Positions 9,383 through 19,251 of a stretch of DNA of 64,000 bases are shown piece by piece (within the stretch, counting starts at the first letter, position 1; the number at the start of each line of letters is the position of its first letter). A program made the translations under genes and the position numbers. The stretch is from Saccharomycopsis fibuligera x Saccharomycopsis cf. fibuligera (Eukaryota; Ascomycota; Saccharomycetes; Ascoideales; Saccharomycopsidaceae). Location of the stretch: NCBI GenBank assembly GCA_001936135.1, contig CP012812.1:2232001-2296000 (forward strand), written 5' to 3'. Under the pieces are notes generated by a model that saw only the letters and a list, made by a program, of their open reading frames with translations, did not search any database and had not been told where the DNA came from.

Positions 9383-12300
9383 ATGGATGGCAACAACACT
9401 TTAAAGCCCACCAAGCGCTCTTTGGGTAAAGATAACACTCAAGACGCTACTACCGCCGGCGTTAAAAGACGCAAGAGCCAACATACATCCATCGCCACTA
9501 ATGCTACTGAAAATGGCACCGTTGCCGCCATCAAAAGACCATTCACTATTAGTAATGGCGCTGCCAGAAAAATTTCAGAGTATAGTGATGATGACAATGA
9601 AAGTATAGAGACTGCTGCTATTGAATTTGACCCAGTTCAAGTTTCCGCTGAAAACGCTCACCAGTGGCAGGGGACCATTAACAAAGTAATCAAAAGTGTG
9701 GTGGCCATCAGATTTGCGCAAGTCGAAGCATTTGACACTGATAATGCCATTATCAGTGAAGCTACTGGTTTTGTTGTTGATTCTCAACGCGGTATCATTT
9801 TGACCAATCGTCATGTTGTGTGTTCTGGCCCTTTTGTTGGTTATGCCGTCTTTGACAATCATGAAGAAACCACAGTTAAGCCAATTTATAGAGATCCAGT
9901 CCACGACTTTGGGTTTTTGAAATTTGATCCATCAACCATCAAGTACATGAAAATCACCGAGCTAAAACTTAGACCTGATTTAGCCAAGGTTGGTTGCGAA
10001 ATTAGAGTCGTTGGTAATGATGCTGGTGAAAAATTAAGTATTTTGTCTGGTTTTATTTCCAGATTGGATAGAAATGCTCCAGAATACGGCACACATTCTT
10101 ATAATGATTTTAATACTGAATATATACAAGCTGCCGCTAGTGCTTCTGGTGGTTCTAGTGGTTCTCCTGTCATTGATATTGGAGGTAATACTCTTGCTTT
10201 ACAAGCGGGTGGGTCTACTGAGTCCGCTACTGATTATTTCTTGCCTGTTTATAGAGTGCTTCGTGCGTTGCAATTGGTGCAAGCTAATAAGCCAGTCACT
10301 AGAGGTACTATTCAAACTCAATGGTTATTAAAACCTTTTGACGAATGTCGGAGATTAGGGTTGTCTGAAGAAGCTGAAGAAAAGGCTCGTAAAAGATTTC
10401 CCAAAAGTGTTAGTATGTTAGTGGCTGATGTTATTCTTCCTGAAGGTCCAGGAGATTCCAAAATTAAAGAAGGTGATATCTTGATTTCCATAAATGGAAA
10501 GTTCATTTATACCTTCATCCAAGTCGATGATATCTTGGATAGTAGTGTTAATGAAACTGTGCATATCTTATTGCAACGCAGTGGGAAAGATATTGAAGTG
10601 GATTGCAAAGTTCAAGATTTGCACAGTATTACCCCTTCAAGATACGTGGAAATTTGTGGCTCTACATTTAACGATCTCAGTTACCAAATGGCTCGGATTT
10701 ACGTTATTCCGGTTAGTGGAGTATTTGTCAGTTCTGCCAGTGGTCCTTTCAGTTCTATTGGGTCCGGATGGATGATTGAAGCGATTGATAATAAACCAAC
10801 TCCAAATTTAGACGCATTCATAAAAGTAATGCAAGGGATTCCTGATTGTAAAGATGTCACAGTTTCTTGCAAATTACTTGGATATATGCATACTACAAGA
10901 ATGGTAAATGTGCAAATTGATCGTCATTGGAGAAGCGCTCGTATTGCCGTTAGAAATGATGAGTCGGGACTTTGGGATTTTACCGATTTGGGCAAGCCCT
11001 TGACTCCTGAACCATTGAAACCGCTTAGTGCTGCATTTCTTGATGTACCAATGGAACAACCACAATGTTCCAAATTAGTCAGAAGCATAGTTTACGTTAG
11101 CAGCTCTAACCCTATTAGAATTGATTCTTTTCCCTATGAAGATGCTGGTGGATATGGGGTAGTCATGGATGCCGCTAAAGGTTACGTCATTGTTTCCAGA
11201 AAATATGTTCCTACAGATTTGGGCGACATTAGAGTTACTGTAGCTGATTCCATCAAAGTTCCAGCCAAAGTGATTTTTTTGCATCCAATGCATAATTACG
11301 CTATTGTTAAATATGATCCATCCTTAGTGCTTGCACCAGTGGAAACTCCAAAATTTTCAAACAAAAGAATTACTCGTGGTGAGTCATTGAATTTCATTGG
11401 ATACAGTTCAGAACGTCGTATAATGGCAGCCAAAACCAAAGTCACTAATATTTTATCATTGAATGTGCCGTACAATTTTTATTCTCCACGTTATAGAGGT
11501 TTCAATTTGGAAATTTTTTATATTGATAATACTTCTTGTTCAGAAAGTGTTAGTGGGATATTCGCTGATGATGATGGCACCATTCGTGGCCTTTGGATGG
11601 ATTATATGGGTGAAGTCAGTGCTGATGGGGCAGAAAATTTTTATAATATGGGGTTCGATATTAATCATTTCAACCCAGTCATTGAGAGCTTCAAGAGTCA
11701 AAGCCTATTAAAAGATAACGCAAGCAACGATGACAAAATTAGTGTTCCGACAGTGAAAATCATTGATGCCGAATTCAACAGCATGAACTTATTACACGCC
11801 AGACAACGAGGAGTTGCAGAAAATTGGATAACCGCAATGGAAAAAAAGCAAAACACCAACAGTTTTGAATTTTTATACGTTACTCATGTTTCATGTCCCG
11901 ACTTGAGTGAAAATCAGACTGCAAGCACATTAAAAGATGGCGACATTATCTTGACTATCAATGACAAATTGATTAGTTCAGTAGCTGAACTTGAAGTACC
12001 ACTTAACTTCCCCGATGATGCTACTTTAGAATTCAAAATTGTTCGTAAAGCCCAAGAACAAACCATCAAAGTTAAACCAGTTGCGGTGAAAGATACTGAC
12101 AAACTAACTGTTTGGAGTGGTGCACAAATTCAGGCACCACATCATGGTGTCCGTCAAGTTATCAAAAAGTTGCCTTCCAGAGTATATGTAGTTGGTGTTG
12201 GTAGAGGTTCTCCAGCGATGCAATATGGCATCTCGGCGACAAATTTTATTACTCATGTTAATGAGGTGGAAACTCCAGATTTGGAAACTTTTGTCAATGA

Positions 12301-12541
12301 AGTTAAGAAAGTGCCTGATAATACGTATGTAAAATTGAGAGTGGTTACTTTTGATGAAGTTCCTTTTGCTATAAGTTTGAAGACAAATTACCATTACTTC
12401 CCAACCACTGATTTGAGAAAGAATGTTGGTGGCGGTGGTTATGAAGGTGGGGATAAGGAAAGAGAAGGAAAATGGAAGGCGATTAGTTATGATAAGGAGA
12501 ATAAGGTGATTGAAGAAAAAGTTGCTACTGCTACTAACTGA
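9383..12541 (+). CDS. NMA111: HtrA-family nuclear serine protease with duplicated protease module
   Basis: The protein has 1,052 residues from the first in-frame ATG at 9383; S. cerevisiae Nma111 is about 997. Nma111/Ynm3 is a nuclear HtrA/Omi-type protease linked to apoptosis-like death and lipid homeostasis. A basic N-terminus with 'KRRK' could be a nuclear localisation signal. The first trypsin-like module has the triad His144 ('TNRHVV'), Asp175 ('HDFGFLKFD') and Ser259 ('GGSSGSPV'), followed by PDZ domains. A second protease-like module has lost the catalytic Ser context ('SCSESVSGIF'), and further PDZ domains follow, with a Gly-rich charged tail. This tandem arrangement is characteristic of the fungal family. 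The whole frame contains no CTG codon, a mark of CUG reassignment. Confidence 0.96.
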   Translation: MDGNNTLKPTKRSLGKDNTQDATTAGVKRRKSQHTSIATNATENGTVAAIKRPFTISNGAARKISEYSDDDNESIETAAIEFDPVQVSAENAHQWQGTINKVIKSVVAIRFAQVEAFDTDNAIISEATGFVVDSQRGIILTNRHVVCSGPFVGYAVFDNHEETTVKPIYRDPVHDFGFLKFDPSTIKYMKITELKLRPDLAKVGCEIRVVGNDAGEKLSILSGFISRLDRNAPEYGTHSYNDFNTEYIQAAASASGGSSGSPVIDIGGNTLALQAGGSTESATDYFLPVYRVLRALQLVQANKPVTRGTIQTQWLLKPFDECRRLGLSEEAEEKARKRFPKSVSMLVADVILPEGPGDSKIKEGDILISINGKFIYTFIQVDDILDSSVNETVHILLQRSGKDIEVDCKVQDLHSITPSRYVEICGSTFNDLSYQMARIYVIPVSGVFVSSASGPFSSIGSGWMIEAIDNKPTPNLDAFIKVMQGIPDCKDVTVSCKLLGYMHTTRMVNVQIDRHWRSARIAVRNDESGLWDFTDLGKPLTPEPLKPLSAAFLDVPMEQPQCSKLVRSIVYVSSSNPIRIDSFPYEDAGGYGVVMDAAKGYVIVSRKYVPTDLGDIRVTVADSIKVPAKVIFLHPMHNYAIVKYDPSLVLAPVETPKFSNKRITRGESLNFIGYSSERRIMAAKTKVTNILSLNVPYNFYSPRYRGFNLEIFYIDNTSCSESVSGIFADDDGTIRGLWMDYMGEVSADGAENFYNMGFDINHFNPVIESFKSQSLLKDNASNDDKISVPTVKIIDAEFNSMNLLHARQRGVAENWITAMEKKQNTNSFEFLYVTHVSCPDLSENQTASTLKDGDIILTINDKLISSVAELEVPLNFPDDATLEFKIVRKAQEQTIKVKPVAVKDTDKLTVWSGAQIQAPHHGVRQVIKKLPSRVYVVGVGRGSPAMQYGISATNFITHVNEVETPDLETFVNEVKKVPDNTYVKLRVVTFDEVPFAISLKTNYHYFPTTDLRKNVGGGGYEGGDKEREGKWKAISYDKENKVIEEKVATATN

Positions 12542-13314
12542 AAAAACGAAATAAAAAGACAGGACAAAAAAAAGTTTTTGAATCAATGGTAGAAAGCTGT
12601 TGGTGTTGAATTTAGGAAAAAAGAGAGATTTCTCCAAATTATTGGATCATCATGTTGATTACACTTGGTGAAAATTCAGTGATATCGGTGGTAGGTGGAA
12701 AGTGGACGGTGAATGAATGTGGCATAATACTATAATTGTGAAGAGTTCAATCAATGATAAGAGGTAGAGATTCAAGAACCAATTATCATATTTTGTATTA
12801 TTAGTTTCTGTGGACTTTTTCTTGACTATTTTTTTTTTCTTTGTTTTATTTTATCTCATCTAATTTTACTTAATTTTATTTTATGTTATTGCACTTACAC
12901 ACATTTTTTATTTTTGGTTTTGGTTTTTGCTATGTATAGAGATAGACTGGCTTTTGCCATTGCACCTATATATATATCATCTTTATTTGCATCTTAATTT
13001 GCAAATGTCACTTATAACATTCTTGTTCACATTCACAACTATCTTTTTTTTTTGTTTTGTTTCTTTAAATCTATCATTTTGCTTCTATCATATATTTAAG
13101 CTTTTTAGTTTATACATAATCGCCTCCATGACGAAAACTACCCTATATATATAAACACTTGCAATTATTGTAATTTATTTTACTGTTATTCAAACGTAGT
13201 TTATTTCATTCTATTGCGCAGTGATTTCTGTTATTTAATATAGACTATATGCATATCCACTGCATAAAAGTCAGCAGATCATATTGTTTATACATTACTT
13301 ATCTTTTCTATAGT
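12542..13314. other. AT-rich spacer 3' of NMA111
   Basis: This is the downstream region of NMA111, very T-rich, with tracts at about 12815-12840 and 13044-13053. The small open frames are hydrophobic artefacts of T-rich sequence. It leads into the LINE fragment that begins near 13315. Confidence 0.5.
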
Positions 13315-13745
13315 TGAAAACCCTATTAGTATTAGTTAGAATTTAGTAGATTAGTTAAATTTGAAGTAAATATAGAAAAGAGTATTTCCTCTGAATTATT
13401 AAGTAGTTATCAACCTGTATTAATTCTCGTGTATCGCTGGATAGAAGGATGAGGCTGTCCCAGCTCAATTCCTTATTTAGATGTAACTTGTTCCATAATG
13501 CTTGTGCCACTGGACATTTAACCAAAAAGTGCTCCATTTGTTTGCTGATAGCATCCTCATATGACTGTTGTTTGTGCTTTTTACGTGATAAATCTTTGGA
13601 GCAGCACTTACATTCCTCACCTTGGAATTTGAACTTCTCGACTCCGAGGTGGAACGTGTGTATATTCTCGAAGCAGCCAGTGTGTTCAAACGTTAGTTTG
13701 TTTAGCATTTGCCAGAATGATTGACACTCCTTATTAGTGACTTGC
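13315..13745 (-). mobile_element. LINE (non-LTR retrotransposon) 3' fragment, copy 1
   Basis: On the minus strand a frame from about 13745 to 13355 reads like the C-terminal end of a LINE ORF2. 'SFWQMLNKLTFEH' and 'ENIHTFHLG' lead into a zf-RVT-type knuckle: Cys-x2-Cys in 'EECKCCSKDL', then His-x4-Cys in 'MEHFLVKCPVAQALW'. This domain follows the reverse transcriptase in L1-like elements, and Zorro is the known example in Candida. No reverse transcriptase or endonuclease remains, so the copy is 5'-truncated. Compared with copy 2 it has lost about 220 bp, including the last ~30 codons and part of the 3' UTR. The block at about 13395-13605 is nearly identical to 14360-14573. It is dead. Confidence 0.65.
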
Positions 13746-14071
13746 TTGAGACGTGCCAGCTATGTTGTTCACCTTAGTAATTATGCATGCGTCCAAATGT
13801 TCTCGGCAGCAAAAAGGCAGTTTACCCAAAAAGGAAAGTATACCTAACGAAGGGTATGAAAGATGTTAATTGGTATAATTCCAACACTATGAGATTTGAT
13901 TATTTTAATAATTTAACTCTTTTTTCTCACACCATTTTTTTTTTTTTTTTTCACACACAATATCGATTTATTATTTCTATATAAACGGTAGAAAATATAA
14001 TCTTATAAACTTATCTATATAGTATATACAGTATAGTTCAGTTGTTAGTTTATAGGGGAAACTTGTACAAG

Positions 14072-14576
14072 TGAAAACCCCGTTAGTATTAGTTAGACTT
14101 TAATGGATGTTTTGGATTTGAAATAGATATAGGAGAGATTATAGTCTAGGATGGCTGATAAATTTGTATTTTGAGGGTTATGGTTTTGTTGCCGACAGAT
14201 AAAAAGAAAAGGGTCTCACTTCAATACCATCTTCCGCATACTGAGATAACACTGATGTGTTATCTAATTCATTACCGTGGTGATGTAGTAAACAAGACTA
14301 GAGATTGGAATGGTTTTCCAATCAAAGTCCTTATCTCTCCGTAGGCGGGAATATTTCTTTTGGAATATCAAGTAGTTGTCGACCTGGATTAATTCTCGTG
14401 TATCGCTGGATAGAAGGATGAGGCTGTCCCAGCTCAATTCCTTATTTAGATGTAACTTGTTCCATAATGCTTGTGCCACTGGACATTTAACCAAAAAGTG
14501 CTCCATTTGTTTGCTGATAGCATCTTCATATGACTGCTGTTTGTGCTTTTTACGTGATACATCCTCAGAGCAATTG
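14072..14576 (-). mobile_element. LINE 3' fragment, copy 2, next to a tRNA gene
   Basis: This is a second, same-orientation copy of the LINE tail. The frame 14264-14576 (minus) encodes the end of the zinc knuckle region ('MEHFLVKCPVAQALW') and continues past the point where copy 1 is deleted, ending in 'SSLVYYITTVMN' and a stop. A 3' UTR of about 190 bp follows, and its end ('GAAAACCC', then 'GTTAGTATTAGTTAGA') matches the end of copy 1. The 5' truncation lies at about 14576, only about 70 bp from the tRNA-Ala gene. The two fragments may be independent truncated insertions or a local duplication; the differing 5' ends favour two insertions. A T run at 13936-13953 may be the remnant of its poly-A tail. 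Confidence 0.65.
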
Positions 14577-14647
14577 GAATGACCCTTATGGTTAAAAACA
14601 TTAACAATACTGATATTTATGTGTTAAGAAAAATCCAAACAAGTACT

Positions 14648-14720
14648 GGGCGTGTGGCGTAGTTGGTAGCGCGCTCCCTTAGCATGGGAGAGGTCTTGGG
14701 TTCGATTCCCAACTCGTCCA
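14648..14720 (+). tRNA. tRNA-Ala (anticodon AGC)
   Basis: This 73-nt cloverleaf has no intron. The acceptor stem is GGGCGTG against CTCGTCC with one weak pair. The anticodon stem is CTCCC/GGGAG around TTAGCAT, putting AGC at 14681-14683. The T arm is TTGGG-TTCGATT-CCCAA, the discriminator base is A73, and CCA is not encoded. A and B boxes are intact, and a TTTTT Pol III terminator follows directly. A34 of this tRNA is a substrate for Tad2/Tad3, whose catalytic subunit is encoded at 6389-7603. Confidence 0.97.
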
Positions 14721-15541
14721 TTTTTACATTTTTGATTTACAAAATTTGATATATAACGTATCTTAAAAAAGAAGGGAATGTTGGTGATGATTGTTGCGTT
14801 GATGGAGTGTAGATAGCCTTTTTGAAAAGACAGCATGATAAAAGTGAACGAAAAAAGTAAAAGAAGATGCCATGTTATGCCAATAATAAACAATAAACAC
14901 AAAGTATAATATAATTGTAACTTTATTAGTATAAAGTCCATTTTTTATTAACAAAAGAATCCAATGTTATATCTATGTACAGTAATATATCACACCATCA
15001 CAGCTTTTCAGCACAACCCGCTTCTTCAACAATGGCTTTCCAGTTTTTGCTGCTAGACCAGTCTCTTTAACTTGAGTAAATTTAAAAATTTAAGGCGAAA
15101 CTAACACGAAGTTCAGAGAATTAAAAGAAAAAGCAAAAAAAAAAAAAAAGAAAAAATGGAATGAGAAATAAAAATAAAGATAAAAAAAAAATATAAAAAT
15201 AGGATAAAAATATTAACAGCCTTCCATGAAGGCGAATTCATGAAGGTGAATTCATATGTAGCAACAAGAACAAAACCTATCAAAGCGAAAACATAAAGAT
15301 GATTTCCAGAGCACTCAAAAATAGTTAACAAGCAGTAATGTGCTGGTTCCTTTCACAGATTTCTTGCAATTTGAAAAATGAAAACAATCAAATTATAAAC
15401 ACGGTAGCTATGCTTTCCTTCAAATGTCGTTCAAAATCTAATTCTCAATTCTGTACTAGTCCATTCAGCTTTGATTCAAAAACATTTGACTTGCCTTAAT
15501 TTGATTTATATCAATACTAAAATACTAATTTGGGTTTGAAT
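14721..15541. other. Spacer between tRNA-Ala and bL35m
   Basis: The Pol III terminator comes first, then about 800 bp of AT-rich sequence with A runs near 15135-15150 and 15183-15192. A short duplication, GAAGGCGAATTCAT then GAAGGTGAATTCAT, lies at about 15228-15254. No gene is supported. The right end is the 3' flank of the mitochondrial ribosomal gene. Confidence 0.45.
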
Positions 15542-15977
15542 TTAGTGATATGGCAAAAGTCTTCTAAGTTTCTTTTTCATATCACCATGACCTTTACCCA
15601 ATGCTTCAGTTTTACCATCTTTAGCTTGAAGTAATCTTTGAGACCAGCCAACATTACCATGCTTACGGCCGGCTTTTCCCTATTTTAATAATCAGTTAGT
15701 ATTTGGCAGGGTCTTCGAATAATACTCTTGTTTCTAAAAAGTAGTAACATAACGCAGCGATGAAACAAGAAAAAAAAAATAAAAAAATCAATCAATAACA
15801 TACCCTCTTGTATCCATTAGCGGTTTTGATCCATCTCTTAGCAGCGCCCTTATGAGTCTTCATTAATCCCCTAGTAAATATCATTATTGGAGAATAAGTC
15901 ATGATCATATTACTACTACTGGTAATGGTCTTTTTAGGCACCATGGTGATGAAAGTTGAAAATAGCGAGCTGATCAT
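15542..15977 (-). CDS. MRP35: Mitochondrial large-subunit ribosomal protein bL35m (spliced)
   Basis: Two exons, 15977-15804 and 15679-15542, encode 103 residues. The intron (15803-15680, 124 nt) has GTATGT, a TACTAAC branch point at 15701-15695 and an AATAG acceptor. Without splicing the frame stops after 61 codons, so the gene is easily missed. Joined, it reads '...MKTHKGAAKRWIKTANGYKR' then 'GKAGRKHGNVGWSQRLL...RRLLPYH'. This is the bL35 core and C-terminus known from yeast YNL122C/Mrp35. The first ~38 residues are Ser/Thr-rich with few acidic residues and fit a mitochondrial presequence. It works in the large mitoribosomal subunit. The start is the first ATG; a second at codon 12 is possible. 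Confidence 0.92.
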
Positions 15978-17060
15978 CTTGCTTTGTTGTTTCTTGATCT
16001 ACTTTATCTGTGATTGTGAGTTTTGAATTAACTGTGAATTTATGGTTTCAGATAATAATAACCTATATGACATTCATAAACTGGGATTACTCGCTCGTTC
16101 ACTCTCTGTTAGTTAGCTTAATCTTGAAAAATTATTTCTTTTTTCTTAGCTAGGATGTATGATTTTGTTTTTCGATTTGGAGCAGCGCTTCTAACCATAT
16201 ATCCGAAGAAACAAAAAAAACGTTGATCATGCTATTAGCCCATAAAGAGGCATTGCAATGCAGATGTGACATCTTTTCGGATCAATTTAAGACGGCGAGT
16301 GATACTGAGCGAATGAAGCAACGAGACAGTGGGATACCGGATAATATGCAACGAGTTGAAGTGGAAGCAACAGAGACAGAGGCACGGATACGTTGAAAGT
16401 AAAATTTCCAACATTTATTCTGTTTGTAGATCGGCAATATACGTTTTTTTTTCTTTCTGATAACTTTGAGAGCGTGCACACGTGTACTTTTTTCCATATA
16501 ATAATGTCCGAGGGCGCTATATAAAAATATTACTGGATTTAAAAAGAAAGCCAGAGCGGACGTAGACAAAGAACAAACTGTGAACGAATTTTGATCAACA
16601 GGTAGTAAAAGCAAGTAAAAAGACAAAATGAAAGTGCAAAGCTAGAAAAAAAGGATAAAAAACAAACACATAAACAAACAAACCAAAAAAAGACAAAAAA
16701 AATATAAACCAAAACGAACGTGAAAGTACCACCCAAAATAATTAAAAAACACTAAGCAAAGATATAGAACTGATAGAAACGGTCGAATAAAAATCTCAAA
16801 AAAGATAATAATATAGAAAGACATTTCAAGCCACAGCAATAAACGGGGTATCTAAAGTAATATCTAATACCTTCGGTTCTTGATCGTAATTTGTGAAGCT
16901 ATTAGCGAGCAGTTGAATATGAATAAGAGACAATCTTGTAAGGGATCAAATGGTTAGTGAATCTGTTTCTTGGTGATAAACCGGGAATATTTGATAATAG
17001 TAGCATTAACCATGCAGAACTGAAATAAAACTTCAAAATAACATCCTCAGCCTCGACCTA
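15978..17060. other. Intergenic region between bL35m and the PIN2-like gene
   Basis: This 1.08-kb stretch holds the bL35m promoter and the 3' flank of the next gene. Open frames on the minus strand at 16282-16839 are low-complexity Phe/Cys/Leu-rich readings of A-rich DNA. No gene, tRNA or repeat is supported. Confidence 0.45.
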
Positions 17061-17552
17061 CTAATATTTCTGCTGATATCTGCTATCTTGCTTCAACTCA
17101 TAAGCATATGGGTCTTGGCGATCTAATCTATCCATTTCTGTACTTGGCTGATAAGCGGTATTTTGATATGGCCCAGCATTTGGATAATATGCATTTGGCT
17201 GATAACTTTGAGGAGGCACATATACAGGTTCCACTTGTCTTGAATACTGAGGTTCCGGCAACGGAGCAAAGCCTTGTTGTCTAGCGCCTCTGCTACTTCT
17301 ACCTTTGCAACAACAGCACAAGTTATCAATACAACTAATGGCACAACAGAAACAATTAACGATAGCACAAATGATGAAAAACACAATGATAGCAGCAATG
17401 ATAATTAAAGCAATCGCCGTTCCTTTACATACTTTGTTTTCTTTACAAGTATCCCAGGACTTGAACGATTCGGCAGTGGAAATCGTTTTGTTGGCGCTGT
17501 CGATAATGTCTCTTGCAACGAAAAAGACAGTGTTTGGATTGGTGACGGCCAT
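17061..17552 (-). CDS. PIN2: Pin2-like single-pass membrane protein with Cys-rich juxtamembrane region
   Basis: The protein has 163 residues from the ATG at 17552. The N-terminal segment contains 'SFKSWDTCKENKVCK', matching the motif I know from S. cerevisiae Pin2 ('SFRSWDTCMDNKACK'). One strong transmembrane helix follows at about residues 45-65. A cluster of Cys after the helix ('CIDNLCCCCKGR') probably marks palmitoylation. The ~95-residue tail is rich in Pro, Gln and Tyr. In S. cerevisiae, Pin2 is a plasma-membrane/TGN protein whose prion-like tail governs its trafficking; the Tyr/Gln/Pro-rich tail here fits that. I transfer the name on the motif and layout. Confidence 0.75.
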   Translation of the reverse strand: MAVTNPNTVFFVARDIIDSANKTISTAESFKSWDTCKENKVCKGTAIALIIIAAIIVFFIICAIVNCFCCAISCIDNLCCCCKGRSSRGARQQGFAPLPEPQYSRQVEPVYVPPQSYQPNAYYPNAGPYQNTAYQPSTEMDRLDRQDPYAYELKQDSRYQQKY

Positions 17553-19251
17553 TCTGTTCTATATTATGCTATTTTGAGTTGAACTCTAAGCAGTTGTATG
17601 TGAAGTGATGTGAAGATTGAAAGTATGAAAAATTTTAGCAATTTTTTGAATATAATATGAACAAGGCTAACGAGAAAGTATAATAGTTAGTTCTTAATCA
17701 GTATATCTCTTTATCAACAAGTATAAAGCTGTATGACGATCTCATGGTATCTCCAGAAGAAAACAGCATAGCGACAGGCGATGACCTACTTTTATAATAC
17801 AAGCAGAGAGTAAATACAATTTAGAGAATCTACCGATTAGCTGAGCCCCTGTCTGCAGCTGAAACAGCTCACTGCATGGCTTTGCACACATACGCATTGT
17901 TATTTCATGTTGCGAGCCCAGTAAATGTTATAGCGCAGTGGAGCCCGGGGGCTATATCTTACAGGAGCCGCTGATACAGTTTTACACGAATAAGTATAGA
18001 GCGTTGATGCTGTTTGGCAGCTGATGGATGCTAACAAAAGCTCTAAAATTTCTTTGGGGCGTGAATGGTAAACGCTTGAGGGTAAGTGGTGCCCACCAGT
18101 TATCGGAATGAGTGGGTAAGTATGTGTGTGTTACCGTCTACTGTGTTTTTGCGGCTTTGCCAATGGGAAGTGGCTTGTACGCATGCTGCAGAAGAAAGAA
18201 AGAAAGAAAACTTTTCATAATAGTAATCACGGCGTTGATGAAGAGGCTAATATTGGATGTTCATGGACAGACCAATGGACTATATTTTTAGTTAAAGGTG
18301 TAGATATAGATATTGTATTCCTTAAGGACGCATATATCAGGAAGAGGCGCGATAATTTTATGCACTTTTGTAAATTTTCATGATCTACTGCGGTTTTTCT
18401 GGTCCCATATATACGTCCCATTTTTGATGTAGAAACGCTTATTTTGGAATTTGGGTTAGTGATATGAGTATACGTGTGATATGACTACAAGTATTAGTAT
18501 GAATTATGCATGCGAGTAAATAATATGCGAAACATTAGGTGTAGATATAGATGTATAATGGTTTGCATATGAATCAGCATTTTTGACTTGTGGATGTGTT
18601 TTAAAAAGCTTTGCTATATTATGTGTAAAAGGAGAAAAAGAGTAAAAAACTTTGAAGGCGTATGTATGTATTAGTCAGAATTATAATTATAAACCAAAAA
18701 AAAAAAAAAAAAAAAAAAAATACAAGCTGAACAACAGATTATAAGCAAACGGTCATAATTAAGAGATACACCTTCTGCAACCGACAGTGAAACGCCAGAG
18801 CAATATTTTCTTGTTCTTTTTCTTAAAATTTTCTCGTTCTTTTTCTAAAAATTAAAATTAGGACAAGCAAAAAGGAAAACAAACACAGAACTCATGTAAG
18901 TAGATATAACAAAACCAAGTGTCTAAATTGTGTAATAAGAGTTAACGTATAAACGTAAAAAGGATTAACACTATATCATTAATTAAGGTAGAAAAGTTGA
19001 AATAATTCAAAAAGTAAAAAAAATAATTAAGAAAATTAAAAAATTAACAAAGAACAAAAAAAATAATAATTATAAAACAGAAACAGTATTAAACAAAACA
19101 AACAAAACAAAACTAAAATAAAATAAACAAAAAAAACAAACTTAAAATAATAACTTAAAACAATAACAAGTGGTGATAACAATAAAAAATTGGAAATCAA
19201 TCTTCTATTTTTCTTCCTCCTTCCTCTGGTTTTCCTGATGCACTCTCAACA
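17553..19251. other. Long intergenic region between the PIN2-like gene and BUD4
   Basis: These 1.7 kb hold the promoter of the PIN2-like gene on the left and the 3' flank of BUD4 on the right. The latter is extremely A-rich, including a run of about 25 A at 18697-18720. Short open frames at 18126-18421 overlap on opposite strands and show no family features. I see no RNA gene. Confidence 0.45.

Noticed and set aside
12104-12637. 177-codon frame antisense to the end of NMA111
   Set aside because: It is opposite a well-supported gene and explained by that gene's codon bias. It has no family features.
16282-16839. Several minus-strand frames rich in Phe, Leu and Cys
   Set aside because: They are translations of A/T-rich low-complexity DNA, overlap one another in different frames, and have no conserved motif.
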